A DNA stretch of 64,000 bases from Desmodus rotundus (GCF_022682495.2 NC_071390.1:150140583-150204582), one strand, 5' to 3'; positions 1-12,674 are shown, counted from the first letter of the stretch. Made by a program: numbers and translations. Notes: generated by a model not told the origin, from the letters alone.

Positions 1-750
1 AGTAAAGGGTCTCCAGTCGTCCTCTGCAGCCTTCCCTGTCCTCCCCTCCCCGCCTCCACCTCTATAAACAAACTCACACCGAATTGTGGAGAGCCCTAGC
101 ACTGGCGGGGGGTCGGCCCCCTGCCGCCAGCTCTCACCACTATCCTCAGATGGCCAAAGTCTTCCAAACAGGAGGTGCTAACAAGCTTTGAAGAGGAAAC
201 AAACAGGAGAGGCTCAAAAAGTGCCAAAACTGTCAAAGTGGGTATTTTTAAAGCCTCCCACTGGACCCTGCCTCCAGTGTTCACTAAGAGCTGCTAAGCT
301 TCTCAAATGTTGGAACCATTAGCCCTATTATTGTGTCATTCTGCCACATTCCCTTCCAACCTTTCATCTCGTCCACCCAACAGCCACTCCCGCTCCCCCA
401 ATGACACCGTATTCCTTTCTTCTGAGACAGAACTCCCTAAAATATGCTCTTTTAAAAAAAATATGTTTATATTCAAATCCCTCAAGTGTTGTGTTGCTGA
501 GTCAAAGACTTAAGATGTTTTAAGGAAGGAGGATAGAGATATTTTATCAGGCCTTTGGTGGGGTGTGCTGTGGTATCCTTCTCATTCCTTGTCCGCTCCC
601 TGCTCCACCCCATCTCACCCCTTATCCATGGTTCTTATCTGTTCCCTGTTGCAAAGAGTCACGAGGAACCCAGATGTTAGTGTATTAGAATGTGGTAAAT
701 ACTTTGGAGAAAAATAAAGCTGGTGCGAGGGGCAGGGTGAGTTGGCACGA
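1..750. other. Unassigned sequence
   Basis: No recognisable repeat or gene. The short open frames on both strands have no homology I recognise and no codon structure suggesting a gene. Confidence 0.5.
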
Positions 751-754
751 GGGG

Positions 755-1000
755 AGATCAGAGTTTTTCAATGTTCTGAAGAGCAGGGTGTCACCTTGAG
801 AAGGTGACATGTGAACAGAGATTTGAAGGAGGTGGAGGGGACAGCCAGGGAGGGGATGGGACAGCCAGGAACAGGATGGCACAGGTATACTTTTTGAGAC
901 AGGAGCAGGGTTAGAAGTGTCAAGGAGAGGGAGGACGGCCCACCAGTGCTGGGGGAGATCAGAGGGGCAATGGGGGCCTGGTGGCACAGGGTCCCATGTC
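755..1000 (-). mobile_element. Possible L2 fragment, antisense
   Basis: A stretch with the motifs aaggtgacatgtgaacagag and tttgaaggaggtgg resembles the reverse complement of the L2 LINE 3' region, where gaggtgacatttgagc is typical. It is very diverged, so the assignment is weak. Confidence 0.35.
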
Positions 1001-1249
1001 CACACTACAGACCCCTGTTAAATGCAGAGGCTGGCAGGACCTCGGTGAGGTGCACCAAAGTCCTCCAGAGGTTCTCGGCTCATTGGGAGGGAAGGCAAAC
1101 TTCCCACAATGCTGTCAGTAAGTCCCATTCCGTAGCGATCATAACTGGTGATCCAGCCCCCAGCCCACACATGTCCCTCCTTTTCCGCCTTCCTCACCCC
1201 AGTGAATGACCTCCGCCCACCCAGCTGCCCAGGCCGAACATGTAAGACT

Positions 1250-2200
1250 TCTCTTTTGATTACTCTCATTCTCGAACCCCTTCATTCATTCTGTCAGAAA
1301 GTCTGGCCTACCATTCCTCCCAAATGGACCCCCAATCAGACCCCTTCTCTGTCTTCACTGTGCCAGCCTTGTCCAAGTCACCAGCTCCCTGCCCTGATGC
1401 ACTGCCGTGGCCTCCCCGTTAGTGCCCCCATAGTCCTTCTGCTACAGAGTAGCCGGAGGGGTCAGATTCATTACCACCAGAATTTGATCATGCCACTCCC
1501 TCTTCTTAAAGACCTCCAGTGTCTTCCAAATACACTCAGGAAAAATTCCAACTCCTCACTCTGGCTGACGGGCCACATGTCTGGCCAGGCCATCGCTGCT
1601 CACTCAGTCGCCCCAGCCATGCTGCCCTTCACCCAGCACCAGGGCCTCAGCACCAGTGCCTTTGCCCTCTGCCCAGAATGCTCTTCTCATCCTGCATCAC
1701 TCCCAGCCAGTTTAAATGTCACTCGGGTTTCCAGGACAACTGAATCTAAAGCAGGCAGTGCTCCTTAATAATCCTGTCATACTCTATTAAATGTCCTGTT
1801 TCGTGGTCTCCATAACATTTAAACTTCTTAGAAGTTATTGTATTTATTAGATAGAAAAATGACTTTTTTTTTCTTGTTGTTTATAAGGCATGTAAGCTCC
1901 TTGACAGAGGGGACCTTGTCTGTCTTGTCCACTCTCATGCTCCCAAAGCTAGAACAGGGCCTGCTGGGCTGTCCAAACTTTTGGCGTCTCTGGGCCACAC
2001 TGGAAGAAGAAGAGTTGTCTTTGGCCACACATTAAATACATTGTGACATGTAATCACAAAATAATCTCATAATGTTTTAAGCAAATTTATGATACTGTGT
2101 TGGGACGCATTCATAGCCATCCTGGGACGCATGCAGCCTGCGGGCCACAGCTTGGACACACCTGGACATAGCAGTTATTCATTAAACATGTGAATGAAAG
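1250..2200 (+). mobile_element. L2 LINE 3' end, split by a hAT element
   Basis: The sequence follows the mammalian L2 3' region in order: tttgatcatgccactccc, the cttaaagacctccagtgtct-like segment, cctttgccctctgcccagaa, a gtaagctccttgacagaggg segment, and agaacagggcctg. After an interruption at 1964-2164 the terminal cattaaacatgtgaatga follows. Open frames here (1148-1768) are by-products of the repeat and not a gene. The element is old and has no identifiable target duplication. Confidence 0.85.
1964..2164. mobile_element. Non-autonomous hAT-type DNA transposon inside L2
   Basis: About 201 bp with imperfect terminal inverted repeats: left ctgggctgtccaa, right ttggacacacctg. The interior has gggccacac near both ends and ctcataatgttttaagcaaa in the middle, typical of a widespread short hAT-like mammalian element. 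It interrupts the L2 between gcctg and gacatag. I could not confirm an 8-bp target duplication. Confidence 0.7.
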
Positions 2201-2209
2201 GCTTACAAG

Positions 2210-3245
2210 GTATTTGTGCTTCCCGTGAGGTCCCATAGCCCCTGTCTTTCCATCCATTCACGCCCTTACTATCGTATGTATAATGACTTGTGGGTGCCCT
2301 GTCTCCCCATCTGGGTGTCTAAGGGAAGGAGCCATTTCTGCATCTGCCTAAGCACTATCAGTAAAGCCTTAGACTGTGCAGGCACCCCTCCACTACCATG
2401 GAAGAAATTTGCCTTTTCCCTGTTATCACATTGCAAGTCACCTTTTGTTCCATGTCGCCTGTGACAACATTGTAAGTCACCAGGCGTCAAACCCTATGGT
2501 AAGCGTTTTGCTGCCCATCTCCTTTATGCCTCACGTGAGGACTGTCACAAGGAAGTCGTGACTGAGAGAGCCCAATAACTGGCTCAACAACGCCCTGCAG
2601 AGCTGGGATGCACAGACATTGACCTCCCCCAAGCCTGGCTCTTCCCTGGTTGCTATGGGGTGCCTTCCCCAGCAGGTACCATAGAGAAGGAGGCTGGCAC
2701 TTCCCCACTCTGAGCTGTTGTGTTAGTCAGATTGCAAAGGTTTGTCACAAATCTCTCCTAGGCCTTTGCTCTCTTGTCCTCTGGATAAGTTAGCCAAACA
2801 AGCAGCTGGTGAAGAAACTATCCCGTCTTTAAAGAGAACAACATTCTATAATTTCCTCTGTCAACTCAGTTGCCTCTGGCAAACAATGACTCTACTAACT
2901 GTCTCCCAGTTGGGTTGAACCATCTCTTTTCATCTTGTGCCTAGTAGGATGCCGACTCAATTAGTATTTGCTAAACAGATCAATGGAAATAATGAGGCTA
3001 TCAGAGAATTCAATTAAAGGTGAGTGAGCCCCACAGAAAGGACTAGCTCAGGAGTGAGAGGGCCATAAACCTTAGACTGATCCCAATACACAACTTTCCT
3101 GCACAATCTGACCTTTCACCTTTTGGGGGAAGAAAGAAGGAAAGGAGAGGAATGAATGGGACAGAGGAGCTCCAACAGGGTAGTCTCAATACAAGGAAAT
3201 AAAGAGACCTCCTCTTTTGCTTTCTCTTGATCAAATCTTGTGTGT
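2210..3245. other. Unassigned sequence
   Basis: I see no gene or nameable repeat here. Several short frames exist on both strands but none resembles a known protein. Confidence 0.5.
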
Positions 3246-3249
3246 GTTT

Positions 3250-3365
3250 ATGGAGAGTTCTGGGTTTAAGCTCCAGCTTGTCACTTAAAGCATGTAAACT
3301 TGAGCTGGTGACGAACTGTTTGGAGCCTCGTTTTTCCTCCCTGGGAGAGTGTGGATAATGGGCAC
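3250..3365 (+). mobile_element. MIR SINE fragment, sense
   Basis: The order is gggtttaagctcc, a cttgtcactta core, gagcctcgttttt and gagtgtggataatggg. This follows the MIR tRNA-derived SINE from tRNA-like part through core, with typical old divergence. Confidence 0.6.
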
Positions 3366-3369
3366 CTTC

Positions 3370-3570
3370 AGAGAACTTGCTGTGGGGCAGGCACTGTTCT
3401 AGGGGCCTTCCCAGACAGCGCCATTATCCTCCTCAAGCTCCATGATGACTCAGGAGTGGTGGATTCTTCTGTTCACTCTATTTTGCAGATGAGGCTCTGA
3501 GGCACCGAGAACAAGTGACTGTTCAGGGCTACACAGCCAGGGAGCAGTGGAGCAGGGATCGGAAGCCACT
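3370..3570 (-). mobile_element. MIR SINE, antisense
   Basis: Reads aggcactgttctaggggcc, cattatcctcctc, ttttgcagatgaggctctgaggca, then ggctacacagccaggg. This is the reverse complement of a MIR. It lies directly beside the sense MIR fragment just upstream, giving a head-to-head-like MIR pair. Confidence 0.75.
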
Positions 3571-4070
3571 CCATCGGTGTTCTTCACTGCCTCATGGTGG
3601 GGTTCAAGGAAAATATTGTTCGTGAAAGCACTTGTCACCGAGGTCCCTGAATAGTGCACTTCACGTTGTAAATGCTTAGTAATAATTCATGATTTTGAGG
3701 ATTGGCTGACTCTTTCCTGGAGTCCCAGAGAATAAGGGGCCAGGAAGGGTGCCTTCCTCTGGTTCTGGAGTGTTGGGGAGAAGGAGCTGGGGACATTTGG
3801 AGTTCTGACCCTCTGGTTCTGGGCTAACATGACTATCCTCCAGTGAAGGGCAGGGCCTCCGTTCCTGAATGTCCAGACTTGTTATTCATTAAAAAACAAC
3901 AACACCCCCCCCCAAAACACACCTACAAGAGAGCACAGCTCTGGGAAAGAGTCATGGCCCAGGGAGGATGGTGTGCTTCATGTCACTCCACACGGGGGGA
4001 TGAAGGCAAAGGGAAGGGGCCCAAGGGAGACACTCATTTTGGGACAAGAGAGGTTTCAAACTGGACTACA
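3571..4070. other. Unassigned sequence with a C9 run
   Basis: No gene seen. A short C-homopolymer in an A-rich context lies near 3906-3914. The 98-residue frame at 3843-4139 has low-complexity composition and no recognisable family. Confidence 0.45.
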
Positions 4071-4074
4071 ACCA

Positions 4075-4205
4075 GGAAGCCTGAGCTTTTGATTAAACAG
4101 CCACGCTGTGCCAGGAATTGTGCAAAGCAATTCACATGAATTACTTATGTCATATTGTACAATAACTTTGGGCAGAACATTGTATTATTTTCTTGTTGTA
4201 TCTGT
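4075..4205 (-). mobile_element. Possible MIR fragment, antisense
   Basis: The series gccacgctgtgccaggaatt, caattcacatgaattact and acaataactttgggcagaa resembles the antisense MIR 3' half (ctatgtgccaggcac, catttaat, acaaccctatgagg). Diverged. Confidence 0.5.
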
Positions 4206-5029
4206 GCTCACTCGTTAGCCAGAGCTCAGCCTGATTCCAGATCTTTCCATGATACCATATTGCCTTCTAATGTCCCACATTGGTTTCCAACAACACTGTT
4301 TTAATTTGCCCCGAGAGTGAAGCAGCAAATCTGTCTCAAACATTGGCTATACCTTGCTTTTTCATGGAGGTTTGCCTAGAAAGCTGTGTTTAAATTGATT
4401 ATATGTAAGACAGACCATATTTTAAAAATGTATTCAAAACCCTTTGATGGGACTCAATGATAAATCTTTTTCTATATGAATACATCTTTCGGCAAAGTAA
4501 ATAAGAACCGCCTTCCCTCTTTCCAGGACTAATTTATGTTTCACAGTTAATCCTTGTTTTTGTAATTTGGGCTCTTTCAGGGCATTGTATACCAATATTA
4601 AGACAAGCAGAAACCAAACGAGAGCCAAGGGAAAAACCTTCCCAAAGCAACAGCACCTGGAGAGAGTGCTGCAACACGCCTCGAGGGTCACGATGGTAGT
4701 GTCTGGAGGAAGGCGACCTCCGGTACAACCCGGAGGTACTTTAATCTGGAACGTGTCCTTCCTGTGACCTCTCTCTGAGCATCAGTCTTGGTTTTCAGGG
4801 ACCCCTAGGACATCTCTATGTTGATATTTTGTAGGGCTTTCCAAATCAACACATCCAACCCCAAACTCCTGACATTCTTCCCCCAAACTGGCTTCTCAAC
4901 CTTCCCTTTGTGTTTCTATGCATAATACTTCCACTCCAAACTCACTCCGTACCCGCCGCCTGCCACCCTGCCCTCACCTCTGAACGTTGACTTTGAGGCC
5001 AAACCGTGAAGACCACTGTGCCTCTTACA
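4206..5029. other. Unassigned sequence
   Basis: Nothing recognisable on either strand. The minus-strand frame at 4434-4691 encodes a hydrophobic stretch with a Cys cluster but has no upstream exon signals or family resemblance. Confidence 0.45.
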
Positions 5030-5575
5030 GCTGCCTCCTTCTTCCTTTGTGTGCCGGCCACCACAGCATTTCACCCCATCTTTTACTGCAGTAAAAGTAC
5101 CTTAACTGGTCTCCTTACTTTCTGCTTTGTCCCCTCAAATCTGCTCTATTTGTTCATGTCAGATTATTTTTCCTAAAATTAGCTTCCGTCATGGTCCTGC
5201 TGGCCTCAAAAACCTCAGCTGGTTTCCTATTGTTGCCTTTTGGAATCAGGTCCTCAGGGCTGATGTTGAAGCCCTCCCCAGCGGGGCTTTCACTAGCACT
5301 TCCAGCCTTTCCTCTGTATCTCCTTCCTCTGCAACTATGAGTATTGGACAGTTGGCTGCTCCGGAACTGGCCCCACACTCTCTACATCCTCATCTTTACT
5401 CAGGGCGAGGACTCTCTCCTCCAACCGGCTGTCTGCCTTTAGAACCCTCTTCTTCGGGACCCAGAGCAAAGGCTCTCTGTTTTATGAGTCGTCTCTTCAG
5501 CCCTCCACTCCAGTTGGTTACAATCTCTTCTTCTGCTATTTGTTTATGTTTTTCTTCTAAGTGAACTTCATTCTG
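5030..5575 (+). mobile_element. L2-like LINE fragment, sense
   Basis: The order is aactggtctccttactttct, gattatttttcctaaaatt, catggtcctgctggcctcaa, tttcctattgttgccttt, then a CT-rich part. It is collinear with the L2 3' region (ctgtctccctgcttcc, gatctttctaaaa, tcatgtcactcccctgctta, ggcttcccattgcc). Divergence is high. The 145-residue frame inside it is a repeat by-product. Confidence 0.55.
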
Positions 5576-5579
5576 CCTC

Positions 5580-6275
5580 ATAGGCAGAATGGTCATAGTA
5601 TGGTTACATATGACCTTCTCTGATTCTTATCACATGAGGAGTCGTCTCTTAAAGGCCTGAACCCCACCCATCCTTCTCACCTTCGTGGGTCTCACACAGA
5701 GACTTCTGTGCACCAGGAGTTCAAAATCATGTGTAGGAAGGAGAGAATCGATTCCTGGTTACAGAATACTTCCCTATCAGAAGCGAAGACAGGCGACATG
5801 TCTAGCTAGGAACAGGGAGATATGCTGGGGAAATGAGGATGTCTCCAGTACTCAGGCTGCAGCCCTTTATTGGGTGAAGTGACATGTCTGTGGAAGCCTC
5901 CCCAGAGAATGTGAATGAATGAAGTCGAACCCTCTTTGATGACAACCAGGGCAGGCAACAGGAATCCCTGGTCAGTACCTCGATTTTTTACACACAGGGC
6001 CCACAAGGGCCTGATTTTGAAATGACGGAAAATTCTCTGCTTCCACAGGCAAAATGTGACCCCCTTCTCCGCATGCTGATAATAAATCTGAGCGCACGGA
6101 GAAGCGAACGGTCACTGCGTGCACCCAGTTCCTCGTCTGCAAAGGGTCTGAACTCAACGCGCTTTATGAGATGGCATAGTTTGAGCAACAGTACGTCTTC
6201 CCTTTATTTCTTTGAGAGGGTTAGACAATCTGATTGCAAAAACAACCCCCAGTACTCTCCATTGGGCAGGCTTCC
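5580..6275. other. Unassigned sequence
   Basis: No repeat or gene identified. Frames on both strands are short and unlike known proteins. Confidence 0.45.
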
Positions 6276-6279
6276 CTGC

Positions 6280-6302
6280 GGGGGTGGGGGGGGGGTGGGG
6301 GG
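6280..6302 (+). repeat. G-run, quadruplex-capable
   Basis: Three long G tracts (5, 10 and 6 G) are separated by single T residues on the plus strand. Such tracts can fold as a G-quadruplex. No promoter or gene is evident beside it. Confidence 0.8.
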
Positions 6303-6304
6303 AG

Positions 6305-9300
6305 TGACTTTTACGAATGCACTACTTATTTTGTGGTGCCTGCAGAGCTCGGTATCTAATCTACTTCCCCACTTCCTGTGTTATGAAATGCTGGGCATAG
6401 TTTTCTCTTGGCTCCAGTCGCACTGCGATAAAGAGCAGGAGCTGGGATGAAAGACGCAGTGAATACCGCCCTCTTTCGTCCACCCCGGGTTTCTGCGCGT
6501 CTCCCCACAGGCATGCGTCAGGCAGACAAGAGTTAAAGTTACGCTAAGTAAGCCTTGGCATGGAATTCCACTCCAGTTGTTCTCTGCGTGACTCCGTGGT
6601 TTTAGCAGCGTGGAACATCTTTATTTTGGTGTCACAAACATTTTAGCCTGCCCAAGGCTGCTGCTTTGCGCCAGAAACCATTTAATGATGGTTGTTCCGT
6701 GCTGACCAGAAAAAGTGGGTGTAAAGCAGAAAAGAGGCCCTATTGTTTGAGGTTTCCCTGCTCCGTTTGGATTACCACAGAGCTAAAGATAAACCCCCAG
6801 CAGAAAGCGACGTGTCAGCAGGAACGCGGCAAGATTACCTCTCACGCTGGCTAACCCCTCATTTGGAAGAGATGGTTTTTGTCTTCGTTGCTTGAGAAGT
6901 TCTCCAGTGATCTGGTTGGGACGTTCTTGTGAGACCCGCAGGAAGGGACTGTGTGAACTGAACACGTTGCCCTGCTGCTCGAGCCTATGCAGGCAGCCCT
7001 GGCAGGGAAGGGCGTTTCTGTGTGTGGAACAACTTATACATTTTTTATGCTCCTAAGTAGAAATGAAAAATTAATATGACCTCCTTTCTTGGTTGACCTG
7101 AATCACGCCTTATGGTTGTTTCTTTCTCGTGAAAGCGTGTGCGTATCTGCAGGGGATCAGAGAGCCCCGGGGCTGAGAGGTAGTGAGAGTGAGGGGACCC
7201 GTTACTTAGGGACCCAGTAGAGTCCTCTTGGCTCTGTGCCCAAATGCAAATTATTTAATTATTATTGGTTTGAAAGCTTTAAAAGTCACAACGGTGAGGA
7301 TTCAGTGTATCGATCAATCATTTAACATGGCCGTGCATGTGCCAGGACCAGCCAGGCATCAGGGTGCATAGGAGAATAGACAGGACGTGTTATGATTGGA
7401 AAGGGAAGATTTAGTTGCTGACCCTAATTCAAAGAAACAGAGTTTGCAGTCTGCATCACATAATTTTCTTCTTAAACATTAGCCCTGGTTACAGCAGTTC
7501 TGTGTCCTTTATGTCCCAGGACAGTTCTGGGGACAGACATTCAGCTCCGTTCTGCTCCTAAGGGAACTTGTACTTGTCAGACTGTGCACTTTGATTAGCG
7601 ATTTGGAAAACATGGTCAGATAAAGTCCTAATCAGCACAAATGGAGCAGTCAGGGAATGGGGCCTTTTTCCATTCTCATTTTGCTTTGAAAAGCCCTGCG
7701 AACAAACATGCCACAGCAGATTCCTATCTCACCCAGCCAGGGAGAGGAACTTTGCAGAAGGAATGCCAGGGCTCTTCCCGTTCACGCTACCCTCTCACCA
7801 ACAGTAGATCTCGAAATTATCAGGGGTGAGTATATTTAGGGGTAAGAAAATATCCATCAAAGAACAAAGTCAGGAAACAGATCTAGTTAGTTGTTTTCTT
7901 TCTGCTAAGTGCCTTTGATGAAGCATTTGCATTGTCTTATGCCCCATGTGGCTAGAATCAACCAGAGAAACCTAGGGAATTCTCAGTCAAAATGCTTTCT
8001 CTATAGGAGGGTTTCCATTCAGATACATGGAGCTGAAGTCACAGCTCAGGGCTCTGTCCTACCTTTAGGAACTTAACTGTGTGGAGAGCCACTGCAGCCG
8101 GGTTAGTGATGGGGAGTGTGTTGAAATACTTCAAGCATAGTGACACCACAGCTTTTCTTTGGAGAAATTATCCAATGAGAAAAACGAAAAGGAACAAATC
8201 ACAGAAAACTCTATAGTTCTTGGGGATTGATTATACAGCACGTCATTTAAATGACTGCTTCTCGAGAGAAAAGCAGCGCTGGGTTTACAGGCTTCCCTGA
8301 GGAAATGTGAAGTTTTAGTTCTTGGGTTCAGTCTAGTCAGGAGAGACAGAAGGAAACCTCCGTTTATTAACAAAAAAGTGCACATCTGCTTCAAAAGCTA
8401 AGGGCGTGTTCTTTTCCTAACGCCCTTGGAAGGTTCTTTATTTGAAATGCGAATGAAATACTGAGTGCTGATGTTCTGCATGTATATAGTACTCTACTTG
8501 TCAAAGATCTTTTCTCATGGGTCATTTGTCAGGAGAGATGAGCGCAGGGATAAGACCAGGGGAAAAGCCAGTTTACAGCGTTGTTTTACGAAGCACACTG
8601 GAAACAGAAACTAAAGAATCTTATTCTGCCTTGTTTGCGAAGCAAGCTGGTGTCGGATGAATTGTCCTGGGACACAGTCATGTGAAGGGCAAGCACCAGG
8701 ACTGAAGACTTCTTTCTGTTCTTTCCATCCCCACATGTCTCCTGTGACCACACTCGGAGCCCATTTCAATTCCCAGAAGCCCCAGCAGGGCAGGGCTGCC
8801 ACACGCTTGCTAATAGTGTCCCCAATTCGGCAGCCCGGGGGCTCTTCCCAGAAGTGCGGTTGTAGATGTGAGTTACCATATTTCCTCTGCAACTCTCGTC
8901 CTAAATGTGGATCAGCGGCTGTACCACTTCTAGGTCCTGCTTGGTAGCCCAACATACTACCAGGCAAGCGGGCACCAGTGAAGCTCAAGGACTGTTTAGT
9001 TGGCCTTTGCATGGGGATGTGGACTCAGCTGATTCAGAGCTCGTCTAGGAATCCCTCTAGCCCTGAGGTCCCCAGTGTTCAAGGCCATATTTTTGTAGAC
9101 TGGCTTAAGCCATTGCAGTGCTAAATAAATAAATGAAAGCACAAAGCTGTTAATGTCTCTGGAAGACAGCAGGTTTCTGTGTGCGGTGGAAGAATGCAGG
9201 GAGCTGTGCAGAGCCTCTCTGGACCATTAGCAGAGAGCTTCCCATCTGACAAAACAGATTTGCTAGTTTGACTTTGAACTTAAGTCAACAAAGACAGAAA

Positions 9301-11090
9301 ATGTGTGGGAAAGGCAATCGTCGAAGGGAAGGGCCCAGGGACAGTTTTGCTAATGAAGGAAGGCTCTTTACAGGGGCGTCCGTAGTTTATCTTTCAGAAC
9401 CTTTCCATAGGGGGTTGCATGTGAGAGGGTTTTGTAAACCGGAGAGTCCTTCCCAAATAGCCATTGCTAGGCCGATACATTTCCAAATTCATCTGAGTGA
9501 AAGTACTAGAACAACAGGTACGAGTGGACGGAAGCACAAACGAGACCCTCGCAAGCACAGATAGTGGGTTCATGGTTAGAGATCTTATTAAGGAGGGTGG
9601 AGAAGCTGGAATCATTGAGAACAAAATTTCTACCCCAGCAGAGGCCGATGCAAATTTATAGAAGATAAAGGTGTAGGCCTTAATGTTTGAGACATTCTCC
9701 ACCCTGTTCTCATTACTTTATAAGCCGTCTTTCTTCCCTCTGGCAGACCAACAGCTCTTTGAAATGGGGAAAAGTAGTCCTGCTCAGCCGAGGGGAACTT
9801 GGCGGCCCCCTTGGGTGTTACTGTCCAGGCTCTTCCATGTTCTCGGATTTGTTCACTTGAGTTCGAGCAGCTGGCCGAGGAAGGGTGACCCATCCCAGTT
9901 TGGGGCGCGCTAAGCTTGGTATCCATGGCTGCCTCCCCCGCTCAGTCATAAAGCATGGCACCAGCTGCTGCCATCTAAAGCTGAAAAGAGGGGCATTATG
10001 GCACAACAGAATGTAAAAGCCCATGAACCCCTACTTGGGAATTGGTCATGCTCTTCTGTACCCTCCTGGCCTCACCCCGTTTTTACCCCAGGCTCACAGC
10101 AGGCCTCCACTCGCAAAGCTTGTTCACAACAAAGGCTCATTAGTTCCAGACATAAGCATTGGCCCTATAACAGTCCCTACTTTCTCTTAAGCAAGAAGAA
10201 CAAGGGCAAAACAATAATAATGGCAACGATAACAGCAACACAATTGACAACTGAACATTTTCTAGCAACACCTTTCTCTGGGGAGACCCGGTCAGGGTGA
10301 GCTGGGTGCTAGTTCCCAGGAGCAGTTTGCATTGGCGTTACAGTTGCTGGAGAAACAATGCTGAGTAGTCTCTGGGGTGCCCACGTTACGTTGTTTCTCT
10401 ACGAAAACCCAAGTCCCGTGGGGGGCACACAGGACTTGGAAGGAGCAATTGGCAGAGACACTAGCCGGGCCTTCCTGTGGAACAGTCCACATTCCAGCTC
10501 AGAGATGCTGCTCTGGCCTTTGTCTTCATTACTAGCAAGGGAGAAACTGCTACAATATTGTGGCGCATTATGGCCCATACATAACCTCTACCTCACCCTC
10601 AACACTTTCTCTCAAGGCGTGTGTTTCACTTACCAGCCACAAATGCGACTTTGAATGATAAAGCCTTGCTTCTTATCCTAACCCTAATACTTTACAGGTA
10701 TGATCCTGAGCAAAACACTGGAGAAGAAACCCCAAGGCTCAGAAAGTGACGTGACTTGCTTCTTCCAGGCAGAAGAGACAGCAAATGCAAAGATCCTGGG
10801 GTAGGACTAGGCATGGCCTGTAGGTCTCTGTTCTAAGAATGACAGTGAAGGTGCCCTGACGTCATATCTCACAGCTGCTTCCTTAGGTGGCCTGAATGAG
10901 GATTTCTCTGATTCTCTGTCACATCTCTATACGGCCCCCCAAAACTTAGTTTCTTTAGAACACTTCTCTTCCTCAGAAATGACCGTATGTATTTGCTTTG
11001 TTTTTACTGCCTAGCTAGCTGGTTCTCACACTCCGTGAGAGCGAGGACCTTGGTTTAACTCCACTACCTGTAGCTTCCGTACCTGCAGCA
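6305..11090. other. Long unassigned, repeat-poor stretch
   Basis: About 4.8 kb in which I name no transposable element with confidence and see no exon. The longest frame (8611-9012 minus, 133 residues) has no recognisable domain. A repeat-poor block of this size in an otherwise repeat-dense window could hold conserved non-coding elements, but single-sequence reading cannot show that. Confidence 0.4.
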
Positions 11091-11114
11091 GTGTCGGACA
11101 CACACCCAAACGGA

Positions 11115-11440
11115 TACAGCTCCCAACCCCTTATCTGAAGCCCGTGGGGTCCAAGTGTTTCGGGAACTCGCAATTTTTGTACTTCGGAAATGTCACGGGA
11201 GTACACATCACTAAGTTACGTGATAACCCGAAGAGTAGGGGAAAAATTCTGTAATCAGGCACATTTGCATATCTGCAGTGGAACATGGAGAATATATGAA
11301 TATTCACATTAAGGGGGTCAAAAAAGGCTTTCAGGAGCCTCATGTCGGTTCATGTCAGGAGCCCATGACAAATGAGCTTGCTGTCAACTTCCAGAAAAAC
11401 TTTTAGTTTTCAGAGACTTTTGGAATTTGGAATTTCAATA
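11115..11440. mobile_element. Possible old palindromic DNA transposon remnant
   Basis: The left side has cccttatctgaagcccg and caagtgtttcgggaa. The right side has ttcagagacttttggaattt. This recalls short palindromic mammalian DNA elements with repeated attcgg/ttttgga motifs and a ccttatccgaa start. The match is partial and the family is unassigned. Confidence 0.3.
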
Positions 11441-11454
11441 AAGGCTTGTCAATA

Positions 11455-11640
11455 TGCATTCAATTAATATCTATCAAATGCATAAATTAACAAACACAAT
11501 TGCATGCCTTCTATGAGCCCAGGCACTGTGGCAGGGCTGGCTCCACAGCAATGAAATTAAACAGATATGGTCCCTTGCAGCTCAGACCTGAAGAGAAAGT
11601 GGGCAGTTAGACAATTAATTACCATTGCCAACGAGATGCC
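11455..11640 (-). mobile_element. L2 fragment, antisense
   Basis: Starts with tgcattcaattaatatct, then ctatgagcccaggcactgtg and ccacagcaatgaaattaaac, the reverse complement of the L2 3' terminus (ttgttgaatga end). Moderately diverged. Confidence 0.6.
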
Positions 11641-11649
11641 TCGACCTAA

Positions 11650-12170
11650 GGAGAGCAAATCTGTGCATTTTACAGTCATCAAAAGAAGTTTATTAACCAT
11701 CCCCTCCTCCCACACACTGATCCCATTTCGCATACAGTCAGAGTCAGTCATAGACCTTTGGAGTCTGTTCTTACAGTGTATTCCTTAGTGACAATGGAGC
11801 CAGAGGTGGGAGAAAGATGGCGAGTTCTCACCGCAGATTTTGGTGTTTCTTTACTGCTTCCTTCCCCATTTGTCAGAGGTCCCCGCAGGTCATAGTGTCA
11901 GCCCGTCCAGAGGTTGGCCCTCTTCTGGAGACTGCTAATGTCAGGTGGAAATGCTGGTGTGCCCAGGGGTATGGCAGAGTGATCCCCTGTCAGGAAAGGC
12001 ATTTGGGGCTCCCTGGGATGTCAACAGCATTTGTCACAGAGACAAGAAGCTGATTCTCTGATCCCATGTTGCCAAGGTCATCCACCCCATAAGGCAAAGG
12101 ACTGTTTCTCTGATGGTCTTTTGAGAAGCCCACCCTCCCTCTTTTCTTCTCCCCTCCCCTCCCTTCTTTG
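11650..12170. other. Unassigned sequence
   Basis: No gene or clear repeat recognised. A pyrimidine-rich patch lies at 12125-12170. Confidence 0.45.
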
Positions 12171-12174
12171 CCTT

Positions 12175-12260
12175 CCAACTGACAAGTATTTATTCAGTAC
12201 CTGCTCGGTGCCTGGCCCTGTCCTGGATGTAATGGCAAATCTGGCTAAAATTAGAGTATG
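12175..12260 (-). mobile_element. L2 3' end fragment, antisense
   Basis: Contains gacaagtatttattcagtac, ctgctcggtgcctggccctg and tcctggatgtaatggcaaat, matching the antisense L2 terminus pattern of caaatatttattgagcacc followed by gtgccaggcactg. Confidence 0.6.
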
Positions 12261-12404
12261 TAGATCGCAGGAAAAGAACATCATTGATTTCACTGCCCCT
12301 CCTGAAAAAGAATACTTTTGCTGAATGACTTTGTCATATGGACATTTGGAAGACTGGAATGCACAGTGATTGGGTGACTTTGGTGTCAGGCACACATTGG
12401 AAAT

Positions 12405-12500
12405 ATGTCCATCGTTCATTGGGTGTCCACCGTGTGCCAAGCTGTTTTGGATGCTGACGACACAAACATGAGAAAAACAAAGCCCCCAAGTAGCAGAACC
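12405..12500 (-). mobile_element. L2 3' end fragment, antisense
   Basis: Contains tcattgggtgtccaccgtgt, gccaagctgttttggatgct and gacacaaacatgagaaaaac, again the reverse complement of the L2 terminus. It lies about 150 bp from the previous one and may be part of the same old insertion. Confidence 0.5.
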
Positions 12501-12674
12501 CATAAGAACCTACACTGAGTAGATTTCCTAAGTTGTTAAAATGGAGTTTGATTCAGGAAGGCTGATGTTTTCTGTTTTTTACATAAACATTCTTATGATT
12601 ATCACAAAATAAATTTATGCTCATTAGAGAAAAATTGGAAGAAAAATGGAAGTAGAAAAGCACAGTTGTTAATC

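Noticed and set aside
1148..1768. 206-residue open frame, the longest near the left end
   Set aside because: It lies largely in an L2 LINE 3' region and has no recognisable protein domain.
1964..2164. 8-bp target duplication for the hAT element
   Set aside because: The flanks gggcctg and gacatagc do not match well enough to claim one.
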